Source of the DNA: Hexactinellida sp. DTS-2022
Taxonomy: Eukaryota; Porifera; Hexactinellida
Length of the DNA: 64,000 nt
Assembly: GCA_028753945.1 (NCBI GenBank)
Contig: JAPNXP010000015.1
Span: 3,286,001-3,350,000 of the forward strand
Direction: 5' to 3'
Below, one piece after another: positions 31,939 to 42,490 of this stretch; the first letter of the stretch is position 1, and each line of letters starts with the position of its first letter. Made by a program: the position numbers and the translations under genes. The notes below the pieces were generated by a model. The model worked only from the letters and a program-made list of their open reading frames with translations. It had not been told where the DNA came from and made no database searches.

Positions 31939-34298
31939 CTAAATGAATGTATTCATTTGGTAAACTTGAATGATGGAATTGAGTTTATCACATACCATTA
32001 GAACGTTGTCTCGAGTTACAATATCAGAGGGTTGGTCTTTCCCACTTTTCCCTATCTTAACTAGACATACTTTATCTTTCGAAAATAGAGCAATCGATTC
32101 TGCGTTATTCAATACTATCTCCCCTGTGTGACAAACCGCGATTTTCAACGGAGAAATGAATTCTTGATCTTCTGTAAAGCTACCAAAAGTTGCCAAGAAA
32201 TTCCCTTTCAAATCGTATATATTTACACATGGGTTTCCCATATGCAGCACTATGAGTTGCCCGTTATCGCCTACAGCCACGTCAATAGGAAACTTAAGCG
32301 AACCTACTTCTTCAGATGCAGCGCCTATCATTTGCTTAAAATACAAATCATCGCTATACAAATGCACTCTATGGTTATTATAATCCGCTATGAACAAATG
32401 ACCCTCTTTCGATGTCGCTAAACCCCCATAACCACCAAAATTAAACTTTTTCTCTTTATTACCATCTTCCCCTATTTCCTGGAAATGTTGCCCGCTTGGG
32501 CTAAACACACGCACTGTATTTTGGTTCTGTATTAACAGGTAGATAAACGAATTGCTAACAGCCATACTGTTAATCACAAGCAGTTCCTCTGGAGCTCGTC
32601 GGACACTGAAAGTTTTAACGAGACCCCCCCTACTGCCTAAACGGCGAACCGAACGATTGCACCCGTCATACACTAGTATGTTGTTGTTCTCATTTGATAA
32701 AGCCATGCAGCAGGGCTTGAATTTAGTCAGACCGAGAGATTCCGCGGTTATTGTCACTTCAGGCTGTGGTACTTTCCGGTACACGATTCTACCGAGATGC
32801 TCTAACAGGTAGGTTGTATGTGAATCAATAATAGCCTCCAATTCAGGCTTAAAATCGCTATTAGCCTCATTGTTCGTAGCGAATTCTGTGATCTGGTTAA
32901 GTCTCGTTTCCAGATACGGGAGTAGTGACGTCATAGAAGAGCTCAGCTGACTGTTGCAGTGCAACTGACAAGTCGTAGCGAGATTCTCTAAAGAACTAAC
33001 GTTCAGCTTTAAGTCTACCTCCACTCTATTAAGTCTACTAATCTCTCCTTCGTAAAACGAGTCTATTTTTTCGACTAGAACTTGTTTGCGCTTTTCTAGA
33101 ATCTGTACTAACCCATCAAACATACTCTCGATATGGAATTTCTTCGCATTACGCACATTCTCAATGCCCTGTATTTTATCCGGTATGCACTGTAGAATCT
33201 CCGCTAGTCCTTCACACTTAACTTTAGCCTGTTTCTCGAAGCTAGACATTGTATTGTGCGCTTCGCCTAGCGCTTCGTTAATGCCCCTTATGCTCTCACA
33301 GCGCTGGTGCGGAGGGACGCAGGCATCGCATAGAACGGCCTGACAGGAGTCGCAGTAGCTACTGGCCAGCTCCATAGCGTGGTAGGAACAGGTGGGGGTA
33401 GAGCTGAGGGAGAGCAGAGACTGCAGGTCCATACTGATCACCTGGAGATGTATTGTATTATAATGGGAAAAGTGGTAATTAGATTCTTACAAATTATATA
33501 CAGTCGATTCCGCTTAATAGAGTCACCTCGGGACCAGGTAGCTTTGACCCGGCTAAGCGGAGAAATCTATTAACCGAAAATATTTAAACCACAGAGTAAT
33601 TCCGTCCTATAAACCCTGTGAAATTATGACCCGATTAACCGGTTGAAATCTATTAGTCGACTGTATAGTAAACTCCCGTTATAAGAGTCAGATATAAGTT
33701 GTAAGTATTTAATTTAATTAACCCGCTTATATCGAAGTAAACAAAAGGTTCCCTTGGTTAACTAGAGTCACTGTACTAATTAGAGCTAAATACAATTAGT
33801 TAATACCTCTTCAGTGGAGATGAGTTTATGAGAGCTGCAGTGTCGCTTATGAGCTTTGGCATCTATCTTACACATACCAATGTTACACTGAGTGCAGTAT
33901 ATGGTTGCTAGCTCAGGTTCGTCTAGCAAACAGTCGCTACAGAGGGGTGGCGGCAAGGGAGGGGCGTGGGTGGGGGGACCGACTTCGTTCTCATTGTTTT
34001 TCGACGGGGATTTCGGTGATTGTGAAATTGCGCTGTCTTTAACTGCGGATATTTTTGATAGAATATCTGATAATTCGTTTGTAAGTAGGTGACTCACTCC
34101 TGCCTTGGGAATGGGGGTTATGGATTTACAAATGGGACATTTGTATTCTTGTGAACCGTCTGGTATAATGCATGAACCGCAAAATGTATGCAGACAGGTG
34201 AGAAATTTCGGTTCTTTGAAGTTGGAATTACACATGGTGCATTTAACGAATGAGTCTAGTAAAGCTGTCAGGTCTGGTCTGTTTACCGAAGTATTCAT
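31939..34298 (-). CDS. TRIM-NHL protein
   Basis: Two minus-strand exons (34298-33807, then 33441-31939) join in phase 0 to give 664 residues. Order: RING (CTMCNSNFKEPKFLTCLHTF, continuing CGSCI and CPICK; about 20-57), a proline-rich linker, a first B-box (CSDCLLDEPELATIYCTQC), a second B-box (CSYHAMELASSYCDSC), a coiled coil (about 225-365) and NHL beta-propeller repeats (for example GHLFIADYNNHRVHLYS and GSLKFPIDVAVGDNGQLIVL). There is no filamin domain. Members are E3 ligases and RNA- or protein-binding regulators (TRIM2/3/32/71 group); I cannot choose an orthologue. The single intron (33442-33806) consists mostly of a family G MITE and a related element. Confidence 0.88.
33501..33663. mobile_element. 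Family G MITE in the TRIM-NHL intron
   Basis: CAGTCGATTCCGCTTAATAG at the left, ATCTATTAGTCGACTG at the right, flanked by TA. Internal TCCTATAAACCCTGTGAAAT is shared with the copies at 55628 and 57296. Confidence 0.8.
33668..33774. mobile_element. Short inverted-repeat element related to families A/G
   Basis: GTAAACTCCCGTTATAAGAG at the left and TTAACTAGAGTCACTG at the right, directly next to the family G copy. It is a single copy here. Confidence 0.45.
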
Positions 34299-34995
34299 TT
34301 CTATGTGAGCTAGTTTGGGTTAACTAAAGTGCAATTTATACACATGCGAAAATAATAAGCTATAAGGTAGCCTATTTTCTTAATTTGAATGGACGCATTG
34401 GGATTTCTATTAACGTAGATGGAGCAAAAGCCATAATCATTTGGGGAAGTGAAAAACAAATGTTTTCGGGGTATACTACTTCCATAACAGATGTGGGAAA
34501 AAGGTGAGTTTAATACAAGGAATTTGCAATGTGGCTTCTGTTACATTATAAACACCTAATCTAGCAAACTTATCTACGGCTTTAGTTGTTGAATGGAGTC
34601 TTTATAGGAAATGTAAGGAATATTAAATGACAAATTTGCAAGTAGTTTACCTTCATTTGTCGCCTTATAATCAGGCGAACTTTACGCGGGAATATATTAT
34701 CAAATCTAAACTTTAGGCGCCATAGTAATAAGTGTATTCAAATTGAGCGCCAATTTAATCAAAAAGGCGCTTTAAAGTTTAAATAAATAATTAATTCGGT
34801 GCCATAATTATAAATAAATGATTAATAAGGTGCCATAATTATAAATACTGTACCTTTTATAGGAAATTACGTTCTAGGAATTAACATCATTGAAAGAACT
34901 ATGATGGAAATTAACACGATTTGGGGGTAGATTTCGTTAATAACATGTAACGTTAATTTCCTTTAATAATAAGGCAAGTTTAAATGAATAATTTA
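34299..34995. promoter_or_regulatory. Upstream region of TRIM-NHL with repeated GGYGCCATAATTATAAATA motif
   Basis: This gap lies upstream of the TRIM-NHL start and downstream of the DNAJC30-like stop. At about 34640-34860 there is a cluster: GGCGCCATAGTAATAAG, GAGCGCCAATTTAATC, AAGGCGCTTTAAAG, then GGTGCCATAATTATAAATA twice about 35 bp apart. These may be regulatory sites or a decayed repeat. Confidence 0.35.
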
Positions 34996-35577
34996 TTAAT
35001 TGTGGCGGAATTTCCCAGAATATAATAAGACAAATAGGAGAGTAGTGCCCCATATTAATAAAGCTGTGTTCCATGCAATTTTAGAATGTTGTGTTCTTTC
35101 ATTCTTGTTTGAAGTTGAGAATATCTCATCACGTTTTTTCGCAGCATAATAAGTATCAGAGCGTTGTGGATAATGACTCTTGGCATATTCCTCGAAATTA
35201 TAAATTTTTCGCGAGCTATGGATATAAGCCCTTGATATATTAGATTTACGAACATGGGGAGTGAATCCTCTTGAAAAATCATTTGCCATTGTTTTACTCA
35301 TATCAAAACGCTGTCGCTCATCTACGTTACTAAGCATGTTATAAGCATTTGTGAGTTTCGTGAATTTGGCTTGCGATTCTTTGCTACCTTGGTTCATGTC
35401 TGGATGGAATTTCATAGATAATTCGTGGTAAGCCTTTTTGATCTCAACTTGTGTTGCTGTGATTGTTATTCCTAATACTTCATAAGGATTATCTTCTTTC
35501 TGTTTATAAAATTGATTCAATCTTCTTCTATGTACAGAAATTAATCTTAATTGCTCGATTCTGAAACCAGACAACAT
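34996..35577 (-). CDS. DNAJC30: DNAJC30-like mitochondrial J-domain protein
   Basis: Intronless, 193 residues. The basic N-terminus (FRIEQLRLISVHRRRL) looks like a mitochondrial presequence. The J domain covers about 30-95 with HPD at 58-60 (AYHELSMKFHPDMNQGSKES). A central polar region contains YNFEEYAKSHYPQ, similar in place to the FxxxYxxHYG region of DNAJC30, and a single C-terminal membrane helix lies at about 167-186. This architecture is that of DNAJC30, an inner-membrane protein linked to complex I repair and ATP synthase. Other membrane-anchored J proteins remain possible. Confidence 0.7.
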   Translation of the reverse strand: MLSGFRIEQLRLISVHRRRLNQFYKQKEDNPYEVLGITITATQVEIKKAYHELSMKFHPDMNQGSKESQAKFTKLTNAYNMLSNVDERQRFDMSKTMANDFSRGFTPHVRKSNISRAYIHSSRKIYNFEEYAKSHYPQRSDTYYAAKKRDEIFSTSNKNERTQHSKIAWNTALLIWGTTLLFVLLYSGKFRHN

Positions 35578-35629
35578 GGTGCTCTGTTTAAATTAAGATT
35601 TTAATTAATCAAGTAAGGAATCATTAAAT

Positions 35630-35662
35630 TACACTAGAAAAGGTGTTGGCCAATATATAAGA
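35630..35662. mobile_element. Family B MITE fragment
   Basis: The right end only (CACTAGAAAAGGTGTTGGCC then AATATATAAG), between the DNAJC30-like and F-box/WD40 genes. Confidence 0.55.
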
Positions 35663-35768
35663 AATTCCATTAGGTTCATATATATACATGTGTTTGTACA
35701 AAACATAATTCATATTATACCATTATAAGTGTTAAATATAAATAATCTCAAATAAACAAACGAATATT

Positions 35769-37205
35769 TCACTCTTGAAACACATATACTTTCAAAAGTT
35801 TCCCATTAGTCCCCACACAACTGACGTCATCATGTACCACGTGTGAGAAGAGAGGACAAGCGTTGAGTGCCAGGGAACCTCCTAACAGAGTGTATTTGCT
35901 CTCCAAAATTCGTCGACCGCCTTCCTTTTTCCAGACATAAACGCGAATAGAAAAGTCATTTGAACAAGACATGACGCGATAGCCAGTAGCGAATACAGCT
36001 CTCACCAAAGCTTTATGGTCACTAAATTCTTTAACCAATTGAATAGTGTTTTTAGCGTCAATCGTGTACTGTTGTACTTGTCCGTAGTTTCCGCCAACAA
36101 CAAATTCTCGCCCTGGGCCCATTGATAGACAATTGGACCCAAAATAATCGTATTTGTTTATTGGATGTATCCAAGTGCTTAGGGGATGTTTACTGTTATC
36201 AATTTCGAATAGACTTATTGCATTTAAATCAAGACAGATGAATAAAGGAGTTTTCGACCTGTTAACCCAACCTGCGTCTAGTACGTGGTTAGTGAGCTGT
36301 AATCGCGTTATTAAACACTCGGGTTCCGTACACTCACTTGTTATTTTCGCGAAATCTAAAACATCAATATCATCCTTATCATGTGCGAAAATAACCGCCT
36401 TAGTTTGATTTGTGTTTACCATAACTCTCAACTGTTCCTTCGTACTGTGAGGGTAATAACCACCCGTATACAGTGTTCGGAAAGGATCAACATTTTCCGT
36501 ATTCTCAAAATCTTTCCAGAATAACACAGATCCATCTTGATGACAAGAAATTAACAAATTACAAACGCTTTTATCAGAACTCGTTATATACTGCAGCGAT
36601 ATAACCGGGTTATTAGTTTCTACCCCTTTAACTATTTCTAAAGCAGGCAGATTTAATCTTGTTAATCTTCCCATTTCATCTCCCACAATAACTTCAGTAG
36701 AACCTGGTGAGGCCACCAAGCATCTAACAGGTGACTCAATCTTACATAGACTAACACACTTTTTGCTTTCTACGTCCCATAGCCTTATTGTCCCATCAGA
36801 AGATCCAGAAATTACATTTGACAGTTGAAGATTATCAATTTCATTATCCTCGCCTAACTTAACATATAAGGAATCAGTTATTACGTCATCATGCCCGCGT
36901 AGTGTCTTAACTTGATAATTCCCAGCTTTCCCTGCATTCATTTTAACCTCAACCATTCTACGTTTCGAATAATACATTTTCCACCGATTCGGACATGTTG
37001 GTGCTGTTTTAATATTACAAAACCCCCAACGTTGTAAGCTTAGGTATCTCCAAATAACGCTATGTTGTGTGACGTCATAAAACACGGCACATGTCTGTCC
37101 AAGCCTGAGTACTTCCCTGTCTTCCAAATACTCGCAAATATCGAGTATAATGTCAAGCGGGAGAGTTAGAATAGGACACTCTATAAAGTAGGTGTCCGTA
37201 GCCAT
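35769..37205 (-). CDS. F-box and WD40 repeat protein
   Basis: Intronless, 478 residues. An F-box lies near residues 11-55 (LTLPLDIILDICEYLEDREV, HSVIWRYLSLQRWG). It is followed by WD40-type repeats, the clearest being LRGHDDVITD...VISGSSDGTIRLWDVESKKC, LLISCHQDGSVLFWKDF and FVVGGNYGQVQQYTID, closing with VMSCSNDFSIRVYVWK. This is the layout of SCF substrate receptors (FBXW class). I cannot pick an orthologue. It ends the run of minus-strand genes downstream of Vav, about 475 bp from the Vav stop. Confidence 0.8.
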   Translation of the reverse strand: MATDTYFIECPILTLPLDIILDICEYLEDREVLRLGQTCAVFYDVTQHSVIWRYLSLQRWGFCNIKTAPTCPNRWKMYYSKRRMVEVKMNAGKAGNYQVKTLRGHDDVITDSLYVKLGEDNEIDNLQLSNVISGSSDGTIRLWDVESKKCVSLCKIESPVRCLVASPGSTEVIVGDEMGRLTRLNLPALEIVKGVETNNPVISLQYITSSDKSVCNLLISCHQDGSVLFWKDFENTENVDPFRTLYTGGYYPHSTKEQLRVMVNTNQTKAVIFAHDKDDIDVLDFAKITSECTEPECLITRLQLTNHVLDAGWVNRSKTPLFICLDLNAISLFEIDNSKHPLSTWIHPINKYDYFGSNCLSMGPGREFVVGGNYGQVQQYTIDAKNTIQLVKEFSDHKALVRAVFATGYRVMSCSNDFSIRVYVWKKEGGRRILESKYTLLGGSLALNACPLFSHVVHDDVSCVGTNGKLLKVYVFQE

Positions 37206-37293
37206 TGTCTTAAGTAAATAAAGTATGAGTAAAGTATAAATTAACCATGGGTGGTTCTAATTTTAAGTCGACCGTATCACTGAATTTAAGAAT

Positions 37294-37435
37294 AATAGAG
37301 TTGACTCCGCTTAACTACTTTGGTCAGAAGGTAGTTTGACCCAATTTACCGAAAATATTGCATTAATTGCAATACAATCTATAATTTCGTACCGTAAATC
37401 CTGTATTTGTTGACCCAATTAAGCGGATTCTACTG
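37294..37435. mobile_element. Family G MITE, diverged
   Basis: Contains TAGAGTTGACTCCGCTTAAC at the left and TTAAGCGGATTCTACTGG at the right, with internal CCGTAAATCCTGTATTTGTT. Occupies part of the gap between the F-box/WD40 and Vav genes (37206-37680), the rest of which shows nothing else. Confidence 0.65.
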
Positions 37436-37680
37436 GAAACACGAATTGAACAATTGTTAGCCCATCCATAATTTTATAACTGATCAGAAAGTACAGTGTA
37501 TTAGAGTAAGTTACAAACAATTCAGTACTTAGCAATATGTACATGAAACTAGCAGATCTGTTAAAAACTAAATAATAAAATACTAACTGTATAGCGAAAT
37601 ATACAAGCATTAATAAGGAGAGTTCATTAAAATCAACCGGAAAGGCAAAAGCATCGGCGATGTTTCTTTGGGAAATATAT

Positions 37681-40600
37681 TTACACGGAAAACTCATTGA
37701 GACGCACATAATTTGCCGGAAATAATCCAACTCGACCATCGCATTCGCCAAGCCACCATCCCATATGGTCAGTCTCTTTATTTATAACTTTTATATTTTG
37801 TCCAGATCGAAATGCAAGTTCGGATGCTTCAGAAGGGTCAAAGTCGTATAGCGCTTGGCAATACATTAGTGAGGGTAGTTTTACGCGTGGGTTCTTTGGA
37901 GGAGGGGCTGGTCTAGAGAGTTTGTGGACCGGTCTAGCTGTGAAGTTTGGGACGAATAGTGGCGGTTGTAATGGCTTAGGGAGGTAGGTTGGTGTGCGTT
38001 GTTGCGATTGAACAGATGTGTATGTCCAGTATGGTTTCTGTAGATTCGTGTTTATGCCTTGAAAGCAAACATTCAAACTGTGTGTTTGGTAATACTCTAC
38101 TAGTGGTATCAATGTAGAGAATGGTTGTGCTTCTACCATGTAGTATTTTCTGGTTTTTGGATTGTATGAAATACGAATGTGTTTAGGTGCGTCATCATAA
38201 CGAATAGCCAAAGCGTATTCGCCCGGCCTTTGGTCGCTCTCACGCATTAAATAAACTCCGTCTTCGCATTTATCGAGAGTTTGTTCAGCTTCGTGACGTG
38301 ACATTTTGCCAACATACCACGGCTGCTCTGATATATTTCCCATCAAAACCTTGTGTTGGAAATCCTCAATACTTTCTCTACGGGGGAGTTCATGTTGTTG
38401 TTTACTAGGCGGTTGGAATTGCCCTAACTGTACATCCATATAGCTAAGTGAAGGAGTTTGTTGCGATTTCAATCCTACGGACCTAGAAGGGAATAATCCC
38501 ATTTGCCCAGTGCGGTTATTCTTACCCTCCCACCATTCTCTGTCTGTTGAGGACACAACTGTTATTTCGTCATCTTTCTTGAAGAGCAAAATGGGCGCAG
38601 AACCGCCTGGATGTGGATCTGCGTTGTAGTCAAAAAGCGCGATATAAGTAGGCTTACCAGCGGTGGCACTGTTCTTCTGGTTGCGTTTATTAACAGTTGG
38701 CTTAGTCGGGTAACCATGGGACCCAATAATCCCATCTGTATTAGCGCGGCTCTTACCACAATGGTGCGCGTTTGGAATACAAACTCTGTGACAGGATTCT
38801 TCGCATAGCGGACACCGGTATCCCTGGTCATAGAGTCCCCATAGGATCTTATCGCACACGGTACAACGTGTTGTCTGAGAGGAGGAAAATAGTTGGAATT
38901 GATGGCCTCGTTCTATGCCTTCTTTTGGATTCAAAAATCGCTGTCCGTTTAATAGAGCGACGTTCCATTTGTTTGCTATCAATGGTGTCCTATTGGAAAT
39001 AGCATTAATTAAATAGTAATTCCTACAAAGGCTGGATTCGGTTAAACGTTCTAATATCGTATAACGGTTACGGAATTTATTGAGAGTTAACCAGTTTGTT
39101 AAAATTAGCAATGTACTTGTGGAATTTCGTATAATCTGAATTTTATCTGAATTTTGTTTTGAATATGATAAATCCATAAATTTACAGTAATAAATTGCTC
39201 TAAGTTAAATACCTAAACTACAAAATGGATCAGTTAGTTTACTTATGGGGGAATATTTTATAAATTTGAGTTTATTCAATAACTGTAGCTGAGATCCACC
39301 TAAGTATTATTTTCAAAAAAATTAAGGGTAAATTTGGCCCACAAAACAAAGTTACTACTATAAACAAACTATTGTACGTACCTAGCGTAGAACTGTAATG
39401 TTATTCTGTTCGGTGCGTTTGGTATGCAAATAAATCCCGACTGAAACTGCTCGTCAGATCTCATCCGCGGCATTTCGCTATAGAGAGCCTCCGTTTGGTA
39501 TTCGTTAAGGAAAATGAGTTCTTTAAATAAATATTTTGTGTTCGATTTGGATGAAGCTCTCTTCTTCTTTTCGCAAACTAGAATGCTTCTTTGGAATAGA
39601 AACACGGCTCTTCTCTCTGGAACTAATTTAGGGTCGTTAACCATTGGTCCACTTTTAACCTAACAACAGAATTAGTAATTTAAAGATTGGGTTTATACAC
39701 TATTACTTAGTTTTACCGTAAAACTAAGCGAAAAATTATTAAAGTTCAAATAAAACTAAGTTCTGAAAAAACTTAAGATTAGTTTAAACTTTAAACTAAG
39801 ATTTTCTTAGTTTGAATCTTTAAGTTTAAGAAGTTGAGGTATATAAAGACACACAGTTGACAGTTGTAATATATTAATTTTCTATTTACCTTCATTTCGC
39901 CATCAATTAACAGTTGTCCGACGTTCATCTTTATCGAAGGTAGATTCTCAACACTTTCATATAACTCACTTACGAATTTCAACTTTTCATAATCATGTTT
40001 TGAACAGTTAATATGCTTAGCGATATCTTCCATATTAACGAGTGTTTTCTCGAGGCGTTTCGATTCTTCTTCTGGGCTGTGCTTAATTAATTCTTTTAGA
40101 AGCAATGGGTATTTCAGTACACGCTGTATAGGCATTGTAAGTAGGTCTTTTAATGGAAACTTTTGCTTGGAAGATTCCTGACTCAATTCTAACAATTTGC
40201 TTATTTTAGGATTTTCGTTTAACTCTTTTACTCTAAGAATTGCCTCTGGCACCTAAAAATGTAAACAATTAAATACAGTAGAATCTCGTTAATAGGAACA
40301 CCAGGGGACCGTCAAAATTTGTTCTTATTAACCGAGTCACTTGCATGCATTTGTATAGGCTAGGGGAATAAACTTTGTACACTTTAACCAGTGTATTATA
40401 CAGCCATTTGTAAATACGCTCATAATCCTGGTCTGATCAATTTTCATACGCCTAAGTCACAAATAATGTCACGGTATAGGAGAGGATTCCAAATTTTCGC
40501 GCTCCTAATTAAAATTTTCCAAGAAATCATGCTCCAAAAGGAGCGTCTCGCGCTCCTGGATAATTCCTTGACATTAACTAATATTTCGCCTTATCCGTTT

Positions 40601-42490
40601 TCCTATTAACTAGAGTCTACTGTTCCTACTTACCTTGCTCGCATACTCAGAATACAGCGCGAATTGATCCATGTAGATTGTGAAACAGTTGGAAACTTCG
40701 TACTTTTTCTGTCCCAAAAGTCCGCGGAGACTCGACAGTAGTTTCTTATGGAATGACTCGAGCTGCTGTACATTTATAAATATACACTTTAGAGTGTCCT
40801 TATCGAGGTGTGGCTCTAAGGTCACTCGGAAGTTCTTATTGATTATCTCTAGCGTGTTGAGGTAGTTCTGTTCTGTGTTGCAGAGCTCGTCAAGTATGTG
40901 GTGTAGCTTGCCAGCTATAGGAATATATACACATCAGGTAAAGCGGTTTTATATGCATTTGTAAAGGTTATACCATTCCAATAAAACTGTCAATGCATTC
41001 CGATAATAAAAGTGAAATAAAAGTTCTTGTTTGTAAATAAACATACAGTCAAGTATCCTTATTGTGAACAATTTTTAATTTGGTTAATATGAAAACTTTT
41101 TATTATGAACAAGTCTGATGGTCCCATTTTAACAACTTACATAGGGTTTGTATTAAGTGAGTTCGCTTACAATGAAATCTCTCTATTAAAAACTAAATTT
41201 TTGGTCCCTTGAATGTTCATAATAAGAACCTGGAATTTTCCACAAACACACTACAGTGGAACTTCGTAATCGAACACCAACGGTCGGAAAAAATTCGTTC
41301 GCTTTATCCGGAGTTCATATTAACCGGAGTAATACCCATTGAATAGCCATTATCCATTATAGGGACCAGATTTGTGGAACTGTTTGTTCGTATTAACATT
41401 CGTATACCCGTGTTCCTAATAACGAGGTACTACACTACTCACTACTATCACTCACCAGTGGGAGGCAGCTCTACTTTGCTCCTGATGTCTATCAGAGCTT
41501 GATATAGAGACTCGTCTCCATAGGGATCTTCATCCACATAAGCGTATATCGGCTCATAGGCCACCACCTCCTTATACTGGGAGGGCGGTATAGCGAATGA
41601 GTCGGTAGCAGCAGAGGCAGTGGGGGCGCTGGTGGGTATAGACGCAGAGCTAGCGTTTGAGTCAACAAGGGAGCCCTGAAGGGAACTGTTTGAGAAGTTT
41701 GAGTTCGTACTTCCGGTAGAGGGAGATGCGGATACGGGACGCCGTTTCGAGGAACCTGAGTTCGGGATTCTGATCTCATTTATTCTGTCCTGGTTCTGGT
41801 ATATGCCTGAGGCGTCCCAGCTGTGCTTCTCATTGTCAAGTTCTATAAAACTGTGGTCGCGACAGTTCCCATACTGTTGTAGATTTGTGTAAATGTCATT
41901 TGATTCTAGTTCGTCTCCGTTGTAACTCGGATCGGGATTTGATTGATCCCTCCCCAGGTCAAAGGGCTGTGCTCCTTTCGCGATTGCTAGCTTGTGGTGC
42001 GAAATTTTTGATAGAGTCTATAAAATTTAGAAATAATAGTAACTGTATTCAATGTGGATAACTCATAACTTACTTTTAAGAATAAACCGAAATCTTCAAA
42101 ATCGATGAGATCATGAGGCTCGAAGGCTTCTTCTTCTGTTATATCAAAATTCTCATTAATCGCTTCTAAAAACGCTGTAACATTATTGAGACACGCGTTA
42201 TTAAAGCATGTGTTAAAAGTAATGTTATGTATCGCGTTTGGTACGATCAGATTAATCAGCTGGCAAAGTATAACTCCATCTGAAATGGCCTGTGCGAATT
42301 GTATCACTTCACAGTCAGGATTAGAAAGAGGGTTAGTCGATGGAATAGTTCCTATTTCTATCAGCCAGTCAAGAGCTCGTTTCCAATCTTCTCGTCCGCT
42401 GGAAGGATTTTGTGCATCGTTTGGTAAAAAATTAGACATTTGGTGCTTATTTGGGGAATTGAATGTAAGTGTAACGTTTACAGGTATCAT
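37681..42490 (-). CDS. VAV: Vav, tyrosine-regulated Rho/Rac exchange factor
   Basis: Six minus-strand exons: 42490-42074, 42017-41456, 40914-40634, 40252-39890, 39659-39382, 38989-37681. Phases agree and give 1069 residues, longer than vertebrate Vav (~845). Domains in order: CH (about 35-150), an enlarged linker/acidic region with many tyrosines (DIYTNL, YEPIYAYVDEDPYGDESLY), DH (about 325-505, TMPIQRVLKYPLLLKEL), PH (about 520-645), C1 (663-712, HQFQLFSSSQTTRCTVC), SH3 (747-806), SH2 (857-945, with the phosphotyrosine Arg in GVYLMRES) and SH3 (1007-1066). In animals Vav activates Rac/Rho downstream of tyrosine kinases, with the acidic tyrosines releasing autoinhibition. Introns 2 and 3 carry MITEs. 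Confidence 0.95.
40276..40622. mobile_element. Family A MITE containing an inserted family D element (Vav intron 3)
   Basis: CAGTAGAATCTCGTTAATAG at the left and CTATTAACTAGAGTCTACTG at the right, with the long-subtype TTGCATGCATTTGTATAGGC signature. A family D repeat (40463-40573) interrupts it. The right end reaches within 12 bp of exon 3's donor. Confidence 0.8.
40463..40573. mobile_element. Family D short repeat, copy 2 (reverse)
   Basis: The reverse complement of this stretch matches 24344-24448 over about 105 bp with a modest number of differences, including the GGAGCGCGAGACGCTCC core. Because it lies inside a family A element, it inserted after that element. Confidence 0.75.
41046..41232. 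mobile_element. Family F MITE (Vav intron 2)
   Basis: CAGTCAAGTATCCTTATTGTG at the left (20 of these shared in style with the copy at 8657) and TTCATAATAAGAACCTGG at the right; internal GATGGTCCCATTTTAACAAC. Confidence 0.75.
41254..41434. mobile_element. Family A MITE (CAGTGGAAC subtype), Vav intron 2
   Basis: CAGTGGAACTTCGTAATCG at the left and CTAATAACGAGGTACTAC at the right. Its closest relative here is the copy at 56229, sharing TTTATCCGGAGTTCATATTA and GGAACTGTTTGTTCG. Confidence 0.7.

Noticed and set aside
37419-37751. 110-codon minus-strand ORF at the 3' end of Vav
   Set aside because: Out-of-frame overlap with the last Vav exon and the following AT-rich sequence.
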